From NCBI RefSeq assembly GCF_002001045.1, contig NZ_MUNR01000004.1:124001-188000 (forward strand): a stretch of DNA of 64,000 bases, read 5' to 3'. Every line of letters starts with the position of its first letter. The first letter of the stretch is position 1. The position numbers were made by a program, and so were the translations under genes. Source of the stretch: Rhodanobacter sp. C01 (GTDB taxonomy: Bacteria; Pseudomonadota; Gammaproteobacteria; Xanthomonadales; Rhodanobacteraceae). This document shows, piece after piece, positions 15,722-24,991 of this stretch. The notes below the pieces were generated by a model. That model saw only the letters and a program-made list of their open reading frames with translations, did no database searches and was not told where the DNA came from.

Positions 15722-17392
15722 ATGTTGCGACTCACCGACCTCAAGCTGCCGCTCGATCACACCGAGGACATGCTGACCACCGCGATCCTCAAGCGGCTGG
15801 ATATCGAGGCCGCGGCGCTGACCCGTTACACCGTCGCCCGGCGTGGTTACGACGCGCGCAAACGTGGTGCGATCGCCCTGATCTACGCGCTGGATATCGA
15901 GACGCCGCGAGAAGCGGAGCTGCTGCGGCGCTACGCCGACGATCAACACATCCAGCCCACGCCCGACACCGACTACCACTTTGTCGCCCAGGCACCTGCG
16001 CCGTTGTCGCACCGCCCACTGGTGATCGGCTTCGGCCCCTGCGGCCTGTTCGCCGGGCTGATCCTGGCGCAGATGGGTTTTCGTCCGATCATCCTCGACC
16101 GCGGCAAGGAAGTGCGCGAGCGCACCAAGGACACCTGGGACCTGTGGCGCAAGCGCAACCTGCATCCGGAATCCAACGTGCAGTTCGGCGAAGGGGGCGC
16201 TGGCACGTTTTCCGACGGCAAGCTGCACAGCCAGATCCGGGATCCACTGCATCACGGCCGCAAGGTGCTCACCGAGTTCGTCAAAGCCGGCGCGCCGGAG
16301 GAGATCCTCTACGTCAGCAAGCCGCATATCGGCACGTTCCGGCTGGTGACGATGGTGGAGAACATGCGTGCCACGATCGAATCGCTGGGTGGCGAGATCC
16401 GTTTCAGCCAGCGCGTCGACGACCTGCTGCTTGAGCCTAGCGCGGACGGCCAGCAGCAGATCCGTGGCGTGACGCTGGCCAGCGGCGAGCAGATCCGCAC
16501 CGACCACGTGGTGCTCGCGGTCGGCCACAGCGCGCGCGATACCTTCGAGATGCTACACGTGCGTGGCGTGTACCTGGAAGCCAAGCCCTTCTCGATCGGT
16601 TTCCGCATCGAGCATCCGCAGTCGGTCATCGACAGCGCCCGCTTCGGCCCGCAGGCCGGCCACCCGATCCTCGGCGCCGCCGACTACAAGCTGGTGCACC
16701 ACTGCAAGGGCAGTCACGAGGGCAACGGTCGCTCGGTCTACAGCTTCTGCATGTGCCCCGGTGGCACCGTGGTCGCGGCCGCCTCCGAGCCGGGGCGTGT
16801 GGTCACCAACGGCATGAGCCAGTACTCGCGCAACGAGCGCAACGCGAATGCGGCGGTGGTGGTCGGCATCGATCCCGCCGACTTTGCACCGTTCGAGCCC
16901 ACATTTGATGAAAGCGGCGGCAGCCCGCTCGCCGGCATTGCTTTGCAGCGCGCTCTGGAAAGCCACGCCTATACCCTGGGTGGCGAAAACTACAGCGCAC
17001 CGGGCCAGCTGGTCGGCGACTTCCTCGCCGGCCGCGCCTCGCATGACTTCGGTGACGTGCAACCATCGTACAAGCCGGGTGTGACCCTGGGCAGTCTCGA
17101 CAGCGCGCTGCCCGCTTATGCGATCGCTGCGATCCGCGAGGCCTTGCCCGCATTCGAGCGCCAGATCCGCGGCTACGCGATGCACGACGCCATCCTCACC
17201 GGCGTCGAGACACGCACCTCCTCGCCGGTACGGATCAAGCGCGACGACAGCCTGCAGAGTCTCAACACCCGCGGCCTCTACCCCGCCGGTGAAGGCGCTG
17301 GCTACGCCGGCGGCATCCTGTCCGCCGCCGTCGACGGAATCAAGATCGCCGAGGCGGTGGCTTTGAGCATCATGGCCAAGCCGCAATCCTGA
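15722..17392 (+). CDS. NAD(P)/FAD-dependent oxidoreductase, COG2509 type
   Basis: The 556-residue flavoprotein has a small N-terminal domain (about 1-95) and then a Rossmann FAD-binding motif GFGPCG (103-108). Other recognisable blocks are LDRGKEVRERTKDTW, NVQFGEGGAGTFSDGKL (conserved in the group), a second-half LAVGHSARDTFEML block, and GLYPAGEGAGYAGGI close to the C-terminus, typical of FAD closure. Proteins of this group are common and uncharacterised; some sequence pages call them FAD-dependent dehydrogenases. The substrate is not known. The ATG lies a short distance after the hairpin of the previous unit. Confidence 0.88.
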   Translation: MLRLTDLKLPLDHTEDMLTTAILKRLDIEAAALTRYTVARRGYDARKRGAIALIYALDIETPREAELLRRYADDQHIQPTPDTDYHFVAQAPAPLSHRPLVIGFGPCGLFAGLILAQMGFRPIILDRGKEVRERTKDTWDLWRKRNLHPESNVQFGEGGAGTFSDGKLHSQIRDPLHHGRKVLTEFVKAGAPEEILYVSKPHIGTFRLVTMVENMRATIESLGGEIRFSQRVDDLLLEPSADGQQQIRGVTLASGEQIRTDHVVLAVGHSARDTFEMLHVRGVYLEAKPFSIGFRIEHPQSVIDSARFGPQAGHPILGAADYKLVHHCKGSHEGNGRSVYSFCMCPGGTVVAAASEPGRVVTNGMSQYSRNERNANAAVVVGIDPADFAPFEPTFDESGGSPLAGIALQRALESHAYTLGGENYSAPGQLVGDFLAGRASHDFGDVQPSYKPGVTLGSLDSALPAYAIAAIREALPAFERQIRGYAMHDAILTGVETRTSSPVRIKRDDSLQSLNTRGLYPAGEGAGYAGGILSAAVDGIKIAEAVALSIMAKPQS

Positions 17393-17514
17393 CGGTACAT
17401 CGGCACCGGCAAGGCGACACCCGGCAACGATTGATTGCAGTGTCGCGTGACCCTATCTAGGGCGAATCCCCAGTCGGCGCTGTCTATGGCGCTCACACTC
17501 CCGAAGGTGCCCTC

Positions 17515-18177
17515 ATGTCCATACCAGCCGCTCCCACTCCGGTCCGCATCGATTTCGTCTCGGATGTCTCTTGCCCATGGTGCGCCATTGGACTTGCTTC
17601 TCTGCAACAGGCGCTGGAGAAACTGGATGGCGAAGTCGCCGCGGAAATCCATTTCCAGCCGTTCGAACTGAATCCGCAAATGGTGCCTGAAGGCGAAGAT
17701 GCCACCGAGCATCTGGTGCACAAATACGGCAGCACGCCCGAACAGATCGATGCCAACCGCGAAGCGATCCGTGCGCGCGGCGAATCGCTCGGCTTCACGT
17801 TCCGGATGGACCGGCGCAGCCGTGTCTACAACACCTTCGATGCACACCGGCTGCTGCATTGGGCCGAGCTGGAAGGTCGTCACATCGCGTTGAAAAAGGT
17901 ACTGCTGCGCGCCTATTTCACCGATGGCGAGGATGTCAGCGCGCATGCCACGCTGGTGCGGCTGGCCGGCGAGGCGGGGCTGGATACCCAGCGCGCACAG
18001 CAGATTCTTGCCAGCGATGCCTATGCCGCCGAGGTGCGTGCACAGGAGCAGTTTTTCCAGAGTCGCGGTATCCACTCCGTACCGGCCACCATCATCAACG
18101 GCCAGCATCTGATTTCCGGTGGCCAGCCGCCGGAGGCGTTCGAGCAGGCGCTGCGGCAGATCGCTGCCTCGGCCTAG
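17515..18177 (+). CDS. DsbA family oxidoreductase (FrnE-like)
   Basis: The 220-residue protein has a thioredoxin fold with an N-terminal active site Cys20-Pro-Trp-Cys23, within DVSCPWCAIG, and the cis-Pro loop GIHSVPATIINGQHLISGGQPPEAF near the C-terminus. This is the FrnE/2-hydroxychromene-isomerase-like branch of DsbA proteins. There is no signal peptide, so it should act in the cytoplasm, as FrnE of Deinococcus does in oxidative stress. Its substrate here is unknown. It converges with the c-di-GMP gene, with 15 bases between the stops. Confidence 0.9.
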   Translation: MSIPAAPTPVRIDFVSDVSCPWCAIGLASLQQALEKLDGEVAAEIHFQPFELNPQMVPEGEDATEHLVHKYGSTPEQIDANREAIRARGESLGFTFRMDRRSRVYNTFDAHRLLHWAELEGRHIALKKVLLRAYFTDGEDVSAHATLVRLAGEAGLDTQRAQQILASDAYAAEVRAQEQFFQSRGIHSVPATIINGQHLISGGQPPEAFEQALRQIAASA

Positions 18178-18192
18178 GAGCGCATCATCGGA

Positions 18193-21147
18193 TCACGCAC
18201 TGGCCGTGCTGCATGCCAGCCAGTGACTGATCGGCGCCGGACGACCAAGCAGATAGCCCTGCCCCATCTCGCAGCCCATCGCCAACAGTACATCGCGCTG
18301 GGTTTCGGTCTCGATGCCTTCGGCGATCACCTGGATGTTCAGTGCGCGCGCCAGCGCGAGGATCGCTGCGACCACGGTGGTACTGCTGGTATTGGCATCC
18401 TTGTCCAGCTCATGCACGAAGGCGCGGTCGATCTTCAGGATGCGCAAGGGCAGTGAGTGCAGGTAGCTGAGCGACGAATAGCCGGTGCCGAAATCGTCCA
18501 GCGCGGCGCCGATACCGATCCTGCGCAATCGGTCGAGCGTGGCGCGCACGCGCTCGGGATTGTCCAGCAGGGCGCCCTCGGTGACTTCGGCGACCAGTCG
18601 CGACGGTGCCAGGCCGGTGCGTTCGAGCAACCGGATCAGGCGCCCGTCGAAATCCGCATGACGCAGATGCAGTGCCGAAACGTTCAACGTCATGAAGGTA
18701 TCGCTGCCGTCGGCATGCTGCATGAGCAGGCGACAGCTGAGTTCGAACATGTGCCAGTCGATCGTCTCGATCAGCCCGCTGTCCTCGGCAATCTTCAGGA
18801 AGTCGCCCGGTAGCAACAGACCCCGTTGCGGATGATTCCAGCGCAGCAGGGCCTCATAGCCCACCACCTGACCATCGCTGAGTCGGCAGATCGGCTGGTA
18901 GTACGGCTCGAACTGGTCGTGTTTCAGGGCCACGCGAAGCTCGCTTTCCATCGCCAGCACGTCGACCACGTTCTTCGCCAGCGTTTCATCGAACACTTCA
19001 TAGCGCTTGCGCCCGAGCTCCTTGGCCCGGTACAGCGCAATGTCGGCATCACGCAGCACCTCGTCCGCCGCATGGTAGTGCTCGTCGCCGATCGCGATGC
19101 CGATGCTCGCCGTTCCCTGCAGTTCTTTTCCGGCGATCAGCATCGGGAGACCCAAGGCATCCAGCACGCGCTGTGCCACGGCCTGCGCAAGCGCCGGAGT
19201 CTCGACCTCCTCCAGCAGGATGGCAAACTCGTCGCCTGCCAGTCGTGCCACCAGATCGGGATGGCGCACGCAGCCGGCCAGCCGCGAGGCAACCTCCTTC
19301 AGCACTTCGTCGCCAGCCAGGTGACCGAGGCTGTCGTTGATGATCTTGAAGCGGTCGACGTCCAGATACAGCAGGGCGCACCGTCGTCCCGGCTCATGCT
19401 TGATGGCAACCAGCGCTCGGTCGATGCGATCGCGCAGGTAGCCGCGATTGGGCAGCCCGGTCAGCGAGTCATGCATCACCTGATGCCTGAGCTGGTCCTG
19501 GATGCGTTCGCGCTCGATGATTTCCTTGCGCAGCGCCTGTGTGCGCTCCTCCACCCGGTGTTCAAGCTGTTCATAGGCCTGCTTCAGCGACTCGGCCGAA
19601 CGGCGCCGGGCGAGGCTGCTGGCGATCTGCATGGCCACGAAGCTGAGGAGTTCCTGATCGGCTTCGTTGTAGACCACCGACGAGCTGTAGCTCTGCACCG
19701 TCACCAGTCCGATCACCTCATCGCCGACGATGAGCGGCACGCCCAGCCAGCACATGGCGGGAGAACCCGTCCGACCCGGGGCAATCTCGCCCTGCCGTTC
19801 CAGCTCTTCGATATCCGCGTTGTCGGCGCGCAGGGGTGCGCCACGGCGCAACACGTACTCGCTTAGCGCATGACCCAGCGGGCGCGCGGCCGGCGGACGT
19901 TTCACCGCGTCCACGGCATAGGGAAAGGTCAGTTGCTGGCGGTCGTCGGAGAGCAACGCGATGAAGAAGTTTTCCGCATTCAGCAATTCGCCGACCACGG
20001 CGTGCACGCGCCGGTAGAACTCGGCGTGATCGATGTCTGCAGTGGCCAGTTCGGCGATCTGGAACAGGGCCCCCTGCAGATGCTCGGCACGCTGACGCTC
20101 AAGGATTTCCAGTTGCAGGCCGCGATTGGCCTCAGCCAGTTGCAGGGTTCGCAGTTGCACGCGCTGTTCCAGATCTGCCTTGGTCTGCTTGCGTTCCAGC
20201 GCGGTGAGGATATGGCTGCCGACAAACTGCAGCAGGGCCAGATCCTCGTCGGTGAAGCCAATGTCCTGTTGATAGCTTTGCACCACCAGCGCACCACATG
20301 GCTGGCCGTCGCGCAGCATGGGCACACCAAGCCAGTCGTAGCTGTCCGCACCGATCAAGGTCACCGGCCCGGAAACCTGGCTGCGCAATTCCTCGGTGTC
20401 CCCCATGCGTGCCTTGCCGTCATTGAGCACGTACCAAGTCAGGGTGTGCTCGATCGTGCTCAGCGGAAGATCCTGGCCGAGTTCGAACATGGGTTCGGAC
20501 TCGACATCGACGAAATACAGAAAGCGGATCGTGCCCTGCTCGACGTTGTGCAGCACGATGAAGAAGTTTTCCGCGTACATCAGCGTGCTGACGATGGCAT
20601 GGATACCGCGCAGCATCGACAGCATGTCGCGCTCGGAGCCGGCCAGGTCGGAGATGGCGAACAACGCGCGCTGCAGATTCTCCGAACGCTCGAGCTGCTG
20701 ATGCGAATCCCGCAGTTCGGCCCATTCCAGTACGCGCTGAAGATGTCTGCCGGCAAGCTGCACCAATCCCGCCAGTGCATCGATGAAGCCATCCACGTCA
20801 TGACCCGCCTGCAGGCTCAGCAGCAGCAGCGCGGGCTCGGGTTGCAGGCACAGGCGAATCGCCACAAGGTGCCGGTCCGGATGCCAGGATGGTCGCTCCG
20901 CCCGGCCCGCCTCGGCCAGCCACGACCAGTCCAACGCATCAATCCGCGACAGCGGCACGCAGTGATGGCTGGCCGGCTCGTCCAGGCCCCACAGTACCCA
21001 GGCCGCCGTGCAATCCGGCCACGTCTGCGCCAACGCCACGATCGCCGCACCTGCTTCCGTGGGTGTGCCGGCCGCAATCAGACGCTTCAGCCAAGTCAGC
21101 TGCAGCGACCCGTCAGGCGACAGAGATCCGACGACACCCGCATCCAT
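18193..21147 (-). CDS. bifunctional c-di-GMP protein: GAF-GAF-GGDEF-EAL
   Basis: The 984-residue protein has an N-terminal region with no clear family (1-150), two GAF-like domains (about 157-319 and 357-514), a linker coiled coil (515-555), a diguanylate cyclase domain and an EAL phosphodiesterase domain. The GGDEF signature is AGDEF (637-641), a variant found in some active cyclases; a feedback I-site R-x2-D lies five residues before it (Arg628, Asp631). The EAL part looks catalytically complete: EAL at 765-767, Asn822, Glu857-type VTE, DDFGTGYSS (884-892), KID and AEGIE further on. The two GAF domains are clearly a duplication (21 of 43 positions identical between 158-200 and 357-399). No membrane segment is seen, so it is probably a soluble sensor. 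Confidence 0.93.
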   Translation of the reverse strand: MDAGVVGSLSPDGSLQLTWLKRLIAAGTPTEAGAAIVALAQTWPDCTAAWVLWGLDEPASHHCVPLSRIDALDWSWLAEAGRAERPSWHPDRHLVAIRLCLQPEPALLLLSLQAGHDVDGFIDALAGLVQLAGRHLQRVLEWAELRDSHQQLERSENLQRALFAISDLAGSERDMLSMLRGIHAIVSTLMYAENFFIVLHNVEQGTIRFLYFVDVESEPMFELGQDLPLSTIEHTLTWYVLNDGKARMGDTEELRSQVSGPVTLIGADSYDWLGVPMLRDGQPCGALVVQSYQQDIGFTDEDLALLQFVGSHILTALERKQTKADLEQRVQLRTLQLAEANRGLQLEILERQRAEHLQGALFQIAELATADIDHAEFYRRVHAVVGELLNAENFFIALLSDDRQQLTFPYAVDAVKRPPAARPLGHALSEYVLRRGAPLRADNADIEELERQGEIAPGRTGSPAMCWLGVPLIVGDEVIGLVTVQSYSSSVVYNEADQELLSFVAMQIASSLARRRSAESLKQAYEQLEHRVEERTQALRKEIIERERIQDQLRHQVMHDSLTGLPNRGYLRDRIDRALVAIKHEPGRRCALLYLDVDRFKIINDSLGHLAGDEVLKEVASRLAGCVRHPDLVARLAGDEFAILLEEVETPALAQAVAQRVLDALGLPMLIAGKELQGTASIGIAIGDEHYHAADEVLRDADIALYRAKELGRKRYEVFDETLAKNVVDVLAMESELRVALKHDQFEPYYQPICRLSDGQVVGYEALLRWNHPQRGLLLPGDFLKIAEDSGLIETIDWHMFELSCRLLMQHADGSDTFMTLNVSALHLRHADFDGRLIRLLERTGLAPSRLVAEVTEGALLDNPERVRATLDRLRRIGIGAALDDFGTGYSSLSYLHSLPLRILKIDRAFVHELDKDANTSSTTVVAAILALARALNIQVIAEGIETETQRDVLLAMGCEMGQGYLLGRPAPISHWLACSTASA

Positions 21148-21382
21148 TATTGATGGAGCCCCCAGCCCGCATCACAAATGCACCCCGGGACTAGCATACC
21201 TCTTCGCATGTTCGCCAGAACGCCGATGGATGGCGTATCCGGCCTTCATGCATGTGGGCCAGGACGCAATCCCATAAACTGTCGCCTTGCCGCCGGCAAG
21301 ACATGCTTGTAACGCGAGCCACATGCCGTTTCGAACGGCACTCGCCCTGCTTCATGCACCACCTTCGTTCCAGGCTTCACCC

Positions 21383-23488
21383 ATGCTCGCCGACACCACC
21401 AAGGACGCCATCCGCGCCGCCTATGCACGCCTGAAGGACGGCTTGCCGGGCTTTCGCGCCCGCGCGTCGCAGGGAAGGATGATCGCCGAGGTGGCCAAGG
21501 CGTTCGGCCGCACCGGCGGGGTGGCGGTGATCGAGGCACCGACCGGCACCGGCAAGTCGATGGCCTATCTGATTGCCGGCGTGGCGGTGGCGCGCTTCCA
21601 GAAGAAGAAGCTGCTGATCGCCACCGCCACCGTCGCGCTGCAGGAACAGCTGGTGCAGCGCGATATCCCGCTGTACCTGCAGCTCAACGGCATCGAGGCG
21701 AAAGTGGCGCTGGCCAAGGGCCGCGGCCGCTACCTGTGCCCGCGCAACCTGATGATGGCGGCGAACAGCCTCAACGACACCGCGCAGATGGGCCTGGCCG
21801 GTTTCGACGCGGATCTGGCGCTATGGACGAAGCCGCCGCAGGCGCGCGACAAGCAGGCGCTGACAAAACTGCGTAGCGCATTCGACCGCAACGAGTGGAA
21901 CGGCGACATGGACAGCGCGCCGGAAGCCGTCAGCGACCTGCTGCGTCCGATGGTGACCACCAGCGCCGGCGGCTGCACCGGGCGCAAGTGCGGCCAGTTC
22001 ATGAACTGCCCGTTCTTCGCCGCGCGCCGGGCGGTGGACGATGCCGAGATCATCGTGGCGAACCAGGATCTGGTGCTGGCCGATCTCACCATGCCGGGCG
22101 AGGACGAAGGCTGGGGCGGGGTGATCCTGCCGCGGCCGGACGAGACGCTGTACATCTTCGACGAAGGCCATCACGTGCCGGGCAAGGCGATCGACCGTGG
22201 CGCTAGCGAGGTCTACATGAACGTCAGCGTGCGCCAGCTGAGCCGGCTCGGCCGGCAGGTACACGCGGCCTATTCGCTCACCGACAAGCAGACGCTGGGC
22301 AAGCTGTCGCTCGATGCCGGCGACGCCAAGCTGCAGGAACTGAGCAACACGCTGGAAGAGCTGGAAAAGGAAATCCGCCTCGGCTGGCTGCCCGACCCGG
22401 CCGAAACCGAGCCGATGTACCGCGGTTCGCTGGGCCAGTTGCCGGAAGCATGGGTGGAGCATGCGCGCGCACTCAGCCTGTACACCGGCGAGGTGCAGCG
22501 CTGGCTGACCGCGGTGCGTCGCGCGGTGGTCGAGATGACCGACGGCGGCCCGACCCAGGAGGCGCTGTCGCGCGAACTGGGCATCGCCCTGGAGCGCATC
22601 GGCAAGCAGGCCAGCTGCTGGCGCGCGTGGGCCGGTGAGGACACCGATGGCGTGCCGCCGCTGGCACGCTGGGTCACCTTGAGCGGCGATCAGCAACTGG
22701 TCTGCCATGCCTCGGCAGTCTCCGCCGGCGGCTTGCTGCGCAGCGTGCTGTGGGGCAATGCCAGCGGCGTGTTGATGACCTCGGCCACGCTGAGTGCCGG
22801 TGGCAACTTCCGCGGTTTCGCCGATGCGGTGGGCCTGCCCGACGATGCGGTGTGCCTGAGTCTGCCGTCGCCATTCGATCTTGCCGCGCAGGCGCGACTG
22901 GAAGTACCGGCGATGCGCACCCTGCCCGACGCGCGCGAAGCACACGCCGAGGAAATCAGCGAGTGGCTGGCCGACAACCTCGATTGGGATGCCGGCAACC
23001 TGGTGCTGTTCACCTCGCGCGTGAAACTCGATCGGGTGTTGCAGAAACTGCCGATCGCCCAGGTGCGCAAGGTGCGCGCGCAGGGCTCGCTGGGCAAGTC
23101 GCAGCTGATTGCCGAACACTGCGCCGATATCGAGGCCGGCAAGGGCAGCACCCTGTTCGGCCTGGCCTCGTTCGGCGAAGGCCTCGACCTGCCGGGCAAG
23201 CTGTGCGAGACGGTGGTGATCACCCAGCTGCCGTTCGCGGTGCCTACCGACCCGGTCGGGGCCACGTATGCGGAATGGTTGGAATCGCGCGGGCGCAACC
23301 CATTCATCGAAGTGAGCATCCCCGAGGCCACCCGCCTGCTCACCCAGTATTGTGGCCGTCTGATCCGCAACGAGACCGACCGCGGCCGCATCGTGCTGCT
23401 GGATCGTCGCGTGGTGACCAAACGCTACGGCAGCAGCATGCTGAAGGCGCTGCCGCCGTTCGAACGCATCATCGAGCGCACCCCATGA
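21383..23488 (+). CDS. dinG: ATP-dependent DNA helicase DinG
   Basis: DinG is a 5'-3' Fe-S helicase that removes R-loops and D-loops. The 701-residue product has Walker A (APTGTGKS, 52-59), four cysteines in the iron-sulfur position (119, 198, 203 and 209; the first in YLCPRN, the rest in the GGCTGRKCGQFMNC block), the DEGH box (260-263) and a C-terminal QYCGRLIRNETDRGRIVLLDRR motif VI. Length agrees with E. coli DinG (716). ATG 21383 is favoured over the frame opening at 21287 since it begins directly with the family N-terminus. Its stop overlaps the HutD start. I found no recognisable LexA box before it. Confidence 0.95.
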   Translation: MLADTTKDAIRAAYARLKDGLPGFRARASQGRMIAEVAKAFGRTGGVAVIEAPTGTGKSMAYLIAGVAVARFQKKKLLIATATVALQEQLVQRDIPLYLQLNGIEAKVALAKGRGRYLCPRNLMMAANSLNDTAQMGLAGFDADLALWTKPPQARDKQALTKLRSAFDRNEWNGDMDSAPEAVSDLLRPMVTTSAGGCTGRKCGQFMNCPFFAARRAVDDAEIIVANQDLVLADLTMPGEDEGWGGVILPRPDETLYIFDEGHHVPGKAIDRGASEVYMNVSVRQLSRLGRQVHAAYSLTDKQTLGKLSLDAGDAKLQELSNTLEELEKEIRLGWLPDPAETEPMYRGSLGQLPEAWVEHARALSLYTGEVQRWLTAVRRAVVEMTDGGPTQEALSRELGIALERIGKQASCWRAWAGEDTDGVPPLARWVTLSGDQQLVCHASAVSAGGLLRSVLWGNASGVLMTSATLSAGGNFRGFADAVGLPDDAVCLSLPSPFDLAAQARLEVPAMRTLPDAREAHAEEISEWLADNLDWDAGNLVLFTSRVKLDRVLQKLPIAQVRKVRAQGSLGKSQLIAEHCADIEAGKGSTLFGLASFGEGLDLPGKLCETVVITQLPFAVPTDPVGATYAEWLESRGRNPFIEVSIPEATRLLTQYCGRLIRNETDRGRIVLLDRRVVTKRYGSSMLKALPPFERIIERTP

Positions 23489-24039
23489 TCATCCGCCTGT
23501 CCGATTGCCCGCCGCAGCCATGGAAGAACGGCCTGGGCAGCACGCGTGAAATAGCCGTCCATCCGGATGGTGCCGGCAGCGACGATTTCCTGTGGCGGGT
23601 GAGCATCGCCAAGGTCGACAGCGCCGCGCCGTTCTCCAGCTTCCCCAGCATCGACCGGCAGATCGCGTTGCTCGACGGCAACGGCTTCACGATGACGCTG
23701 GACGATGGCCGCGTACATGCGCTGACCACACCGTTCACTCCATTCGCGTTTGCCGGCGAGGCCAAGGTGGCGGTGACTCTGATCGATGGGCCGACGCGCG
23801 ATTTCAACCTGATGGTGCGGCGTGCGCAGGCGCATGGCGAAATACGGGTGTGGCAGGAACCGGGCACGCAGATGCCTGATCCATCCACCGTGCTGGTCTA
23901 CTGCGCCCGTGGTGCGATCGACACCGCTGAAGGCCCGCTGCACGTGGGCGATGCGTGGCGGCCTGCGCCGGCGAGTCCGCTCGAGCTGCACCCCAATGCG
24001 CTGGCGCTGGTCATCCGGATCGAGCCCCATGCCATCTGA
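23485..24039 (+). CDS. HutD/Ves family protein
   Basis: The 184-residue protein matches the HutD/Ves cupin-like family: the opening IRLSDCPPQPWKNGLGSTREIAVHP with the conserved Trp-Lys-Asn-Gly-x-Gly, then FLWRVSIAKVDSAAPFSSFPSIDRQIALLDG and the DFNLMVRR segment. HutD is linked to histidine utilisation in Pseudomonas, where it is thought to act as a governor of the pathway; no hut genes are near, so this is more likely a Ves-like paralogue with unknown role. It overlaps dinG by ATGA, which fixes its start. Confidence 0.88.
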   Translation: MIIRLSDCPPQPWKNGLGSTREIAVHPDGAGSDDFLWRVSIAKVDSAAPFSSFPSIDRQIALLDGNGFTMTLDDGRVHALTTPFTPFAFAGEAKVAVTLIDGPTRDFNLMVRRAQAHGEIRVWQEPGTQMPDPSTVLVYCARGAIDTAEGPLHVGDAWRPAPASPLELHPNALALVIRIEPHAI

Positions 24040-24063
24040 CGGAAGCCGGTAGGCGCCTATACT
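24036..24063 (+). promoter_or_regulatory. candidate sigma-70 promoter of nnrU
   Basis: CTGACG at 24036-24041 (4 of 6) and TATACT at 24058-24063 (5 of 6) are 16 bases apart. Transcription would begin about 20 bases before the nnrU ATG. The -35 overlaps the end of hutD. Confidence 0.45.
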
Positions 24064-24092
24064 CGAGCAACCCCATCCGCGAGGTAGCCGTC

Positions 24093-24671
24093 ATGTCCGT
24101 GCTGATTCTGGGCCTGCTGATCTTTCTCGGCATGCACTCCCTGCGCATCTTCGCCAACGACTGGCGCGACCGGCAGATCGCCCGGCTGGGCGTGAAACGC
24201 TGGAAGGGCCTGTTCGCGCTGACGTCGATCGTCGGCTTCGTGCTGATCTGCTGGGGCTTCGGGCTGGCCCGCCAGCACCCAGTGCTGCTGTATGTGCCGC
24301 CGCTGCCGCTGCGCCATCTCAATGCGCTGTTCACCCTGATCGCGTTCGTGCTGTTTTTCGCCACGCGCGTGCCACGCAACCACATCAAGGCGAAACTGCA
24401 CCATCCGCAGGTGCTGGCGGTGAAGGTGTGGGCTTTCGGTCACCTGCTCGCCACCGGCATGCTGCACGACGTGGTGCTGTTCGGTACGTTCCTGCTGTGG
24501 GCGATCGTGCTGTTCGCCGTATCGCGCCGGCGCGACCGCGCGGGCGGCACCGTTTATCCGGCCGGATCGATCAAGGGTGACGTGCTGACCGTGATCATCG
24601 GCGTCGTGGTCTGGATCGTCTTTGTGCTGTGGCTGCATCTGTGGTTGATCGGCGTGAATCCGATGGCATGA
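24093..24671 (+). CDS. NnrU family membrane protein
   Basis: The 192-residue integral membrane protein has about five hydrophobic helices and the NnrU family hallmarks: the opening LGLLIFLGMHSLRIF, a first loop WRDRQIARLGVKRWKGLF, and RHPQVLAVKVWAFGHLLATG-like sequence (HPQVLAVKVWAFGHLLATGM), a conserved block with charged and His residues. NnrU was first linked with nitric oxide or nitrite reduction and is related to isoprenoid-quinone/methyltransferase-like fold proteins (NnrU/DUF1295 relatives). No denitrification genes are near, so the function here is unproven. The ATG at 24093 follows a good promoter. Confidence 0.88.
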   Translation: MSVLILGLLIFLGMHSLRIFANDWRDRQIARLGVKRWKGLFALTSIVGFVLICWGFGLARQHPVLLYVPPLPLRHLNALFTLIAFVLFFATRVPRNHIKAKLHHPQVLAVKVWAFGHLLATGMLHDVVLFGTFLLWAIVLFAVSRRRDRAGGTVYPAGSIKGDVLTVIIGVVVWIVFVLWLHLWLIGVNPMA

Positions 24672-24765
24672 CATGACCGTGGACGGCAGGGGTGGCAAGA
24701 GTCATCTGTGCAGCTGCCGTCGCCTGCGCTAGAGTCCGCTCATCCAACCTGCACGAGGTCGTGTC

Positions 24766-24963
24766 ATGGCCGCTTTCCTGCTCTGGCTGTTGCTCCTGGT
24801 GTTCTGCTGGCCGCTCGCCCTGTTGGCGCTGGTGCTGTACCCGATCGTGTGGTTGCTGCTGTTGCCATTCCGGCTGGTCGGCTTCACCGTCGGCGCAGTG
24901 TTCGCCTTTCTCGGCGCCCTGCTGATGCTGCCGGCACGCGTGTTGCGCGGCCGCCCGGTCTGA
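24766..24963 (+). CDS. small hydrophobic membrane protein, function unknown
   Basis: A 65-residue protein, almost entirely hydrophobic, with two helices (about 3-33 and 36-57) and a short basic tail (ARVLRGRPV). Such small Trp/Leu-rich membrane proteins occur next to unrelated genes in Xanthomonadales. The ATG has GAGG about 10 bases before it. The composition is coherent, but it is short and unassigned, so coding status is likely rather than certain. Confidence 0.6.
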   Translation: MAAFLLWLLLLVFCWPLALLALVLYPIVWLLLLPFRLVGFTVGAVFAFLGALLMLPARVLRGRPV

Positions 24964-24991
24964 TCGCACCTGTGCGATCGATATCGGCCTG

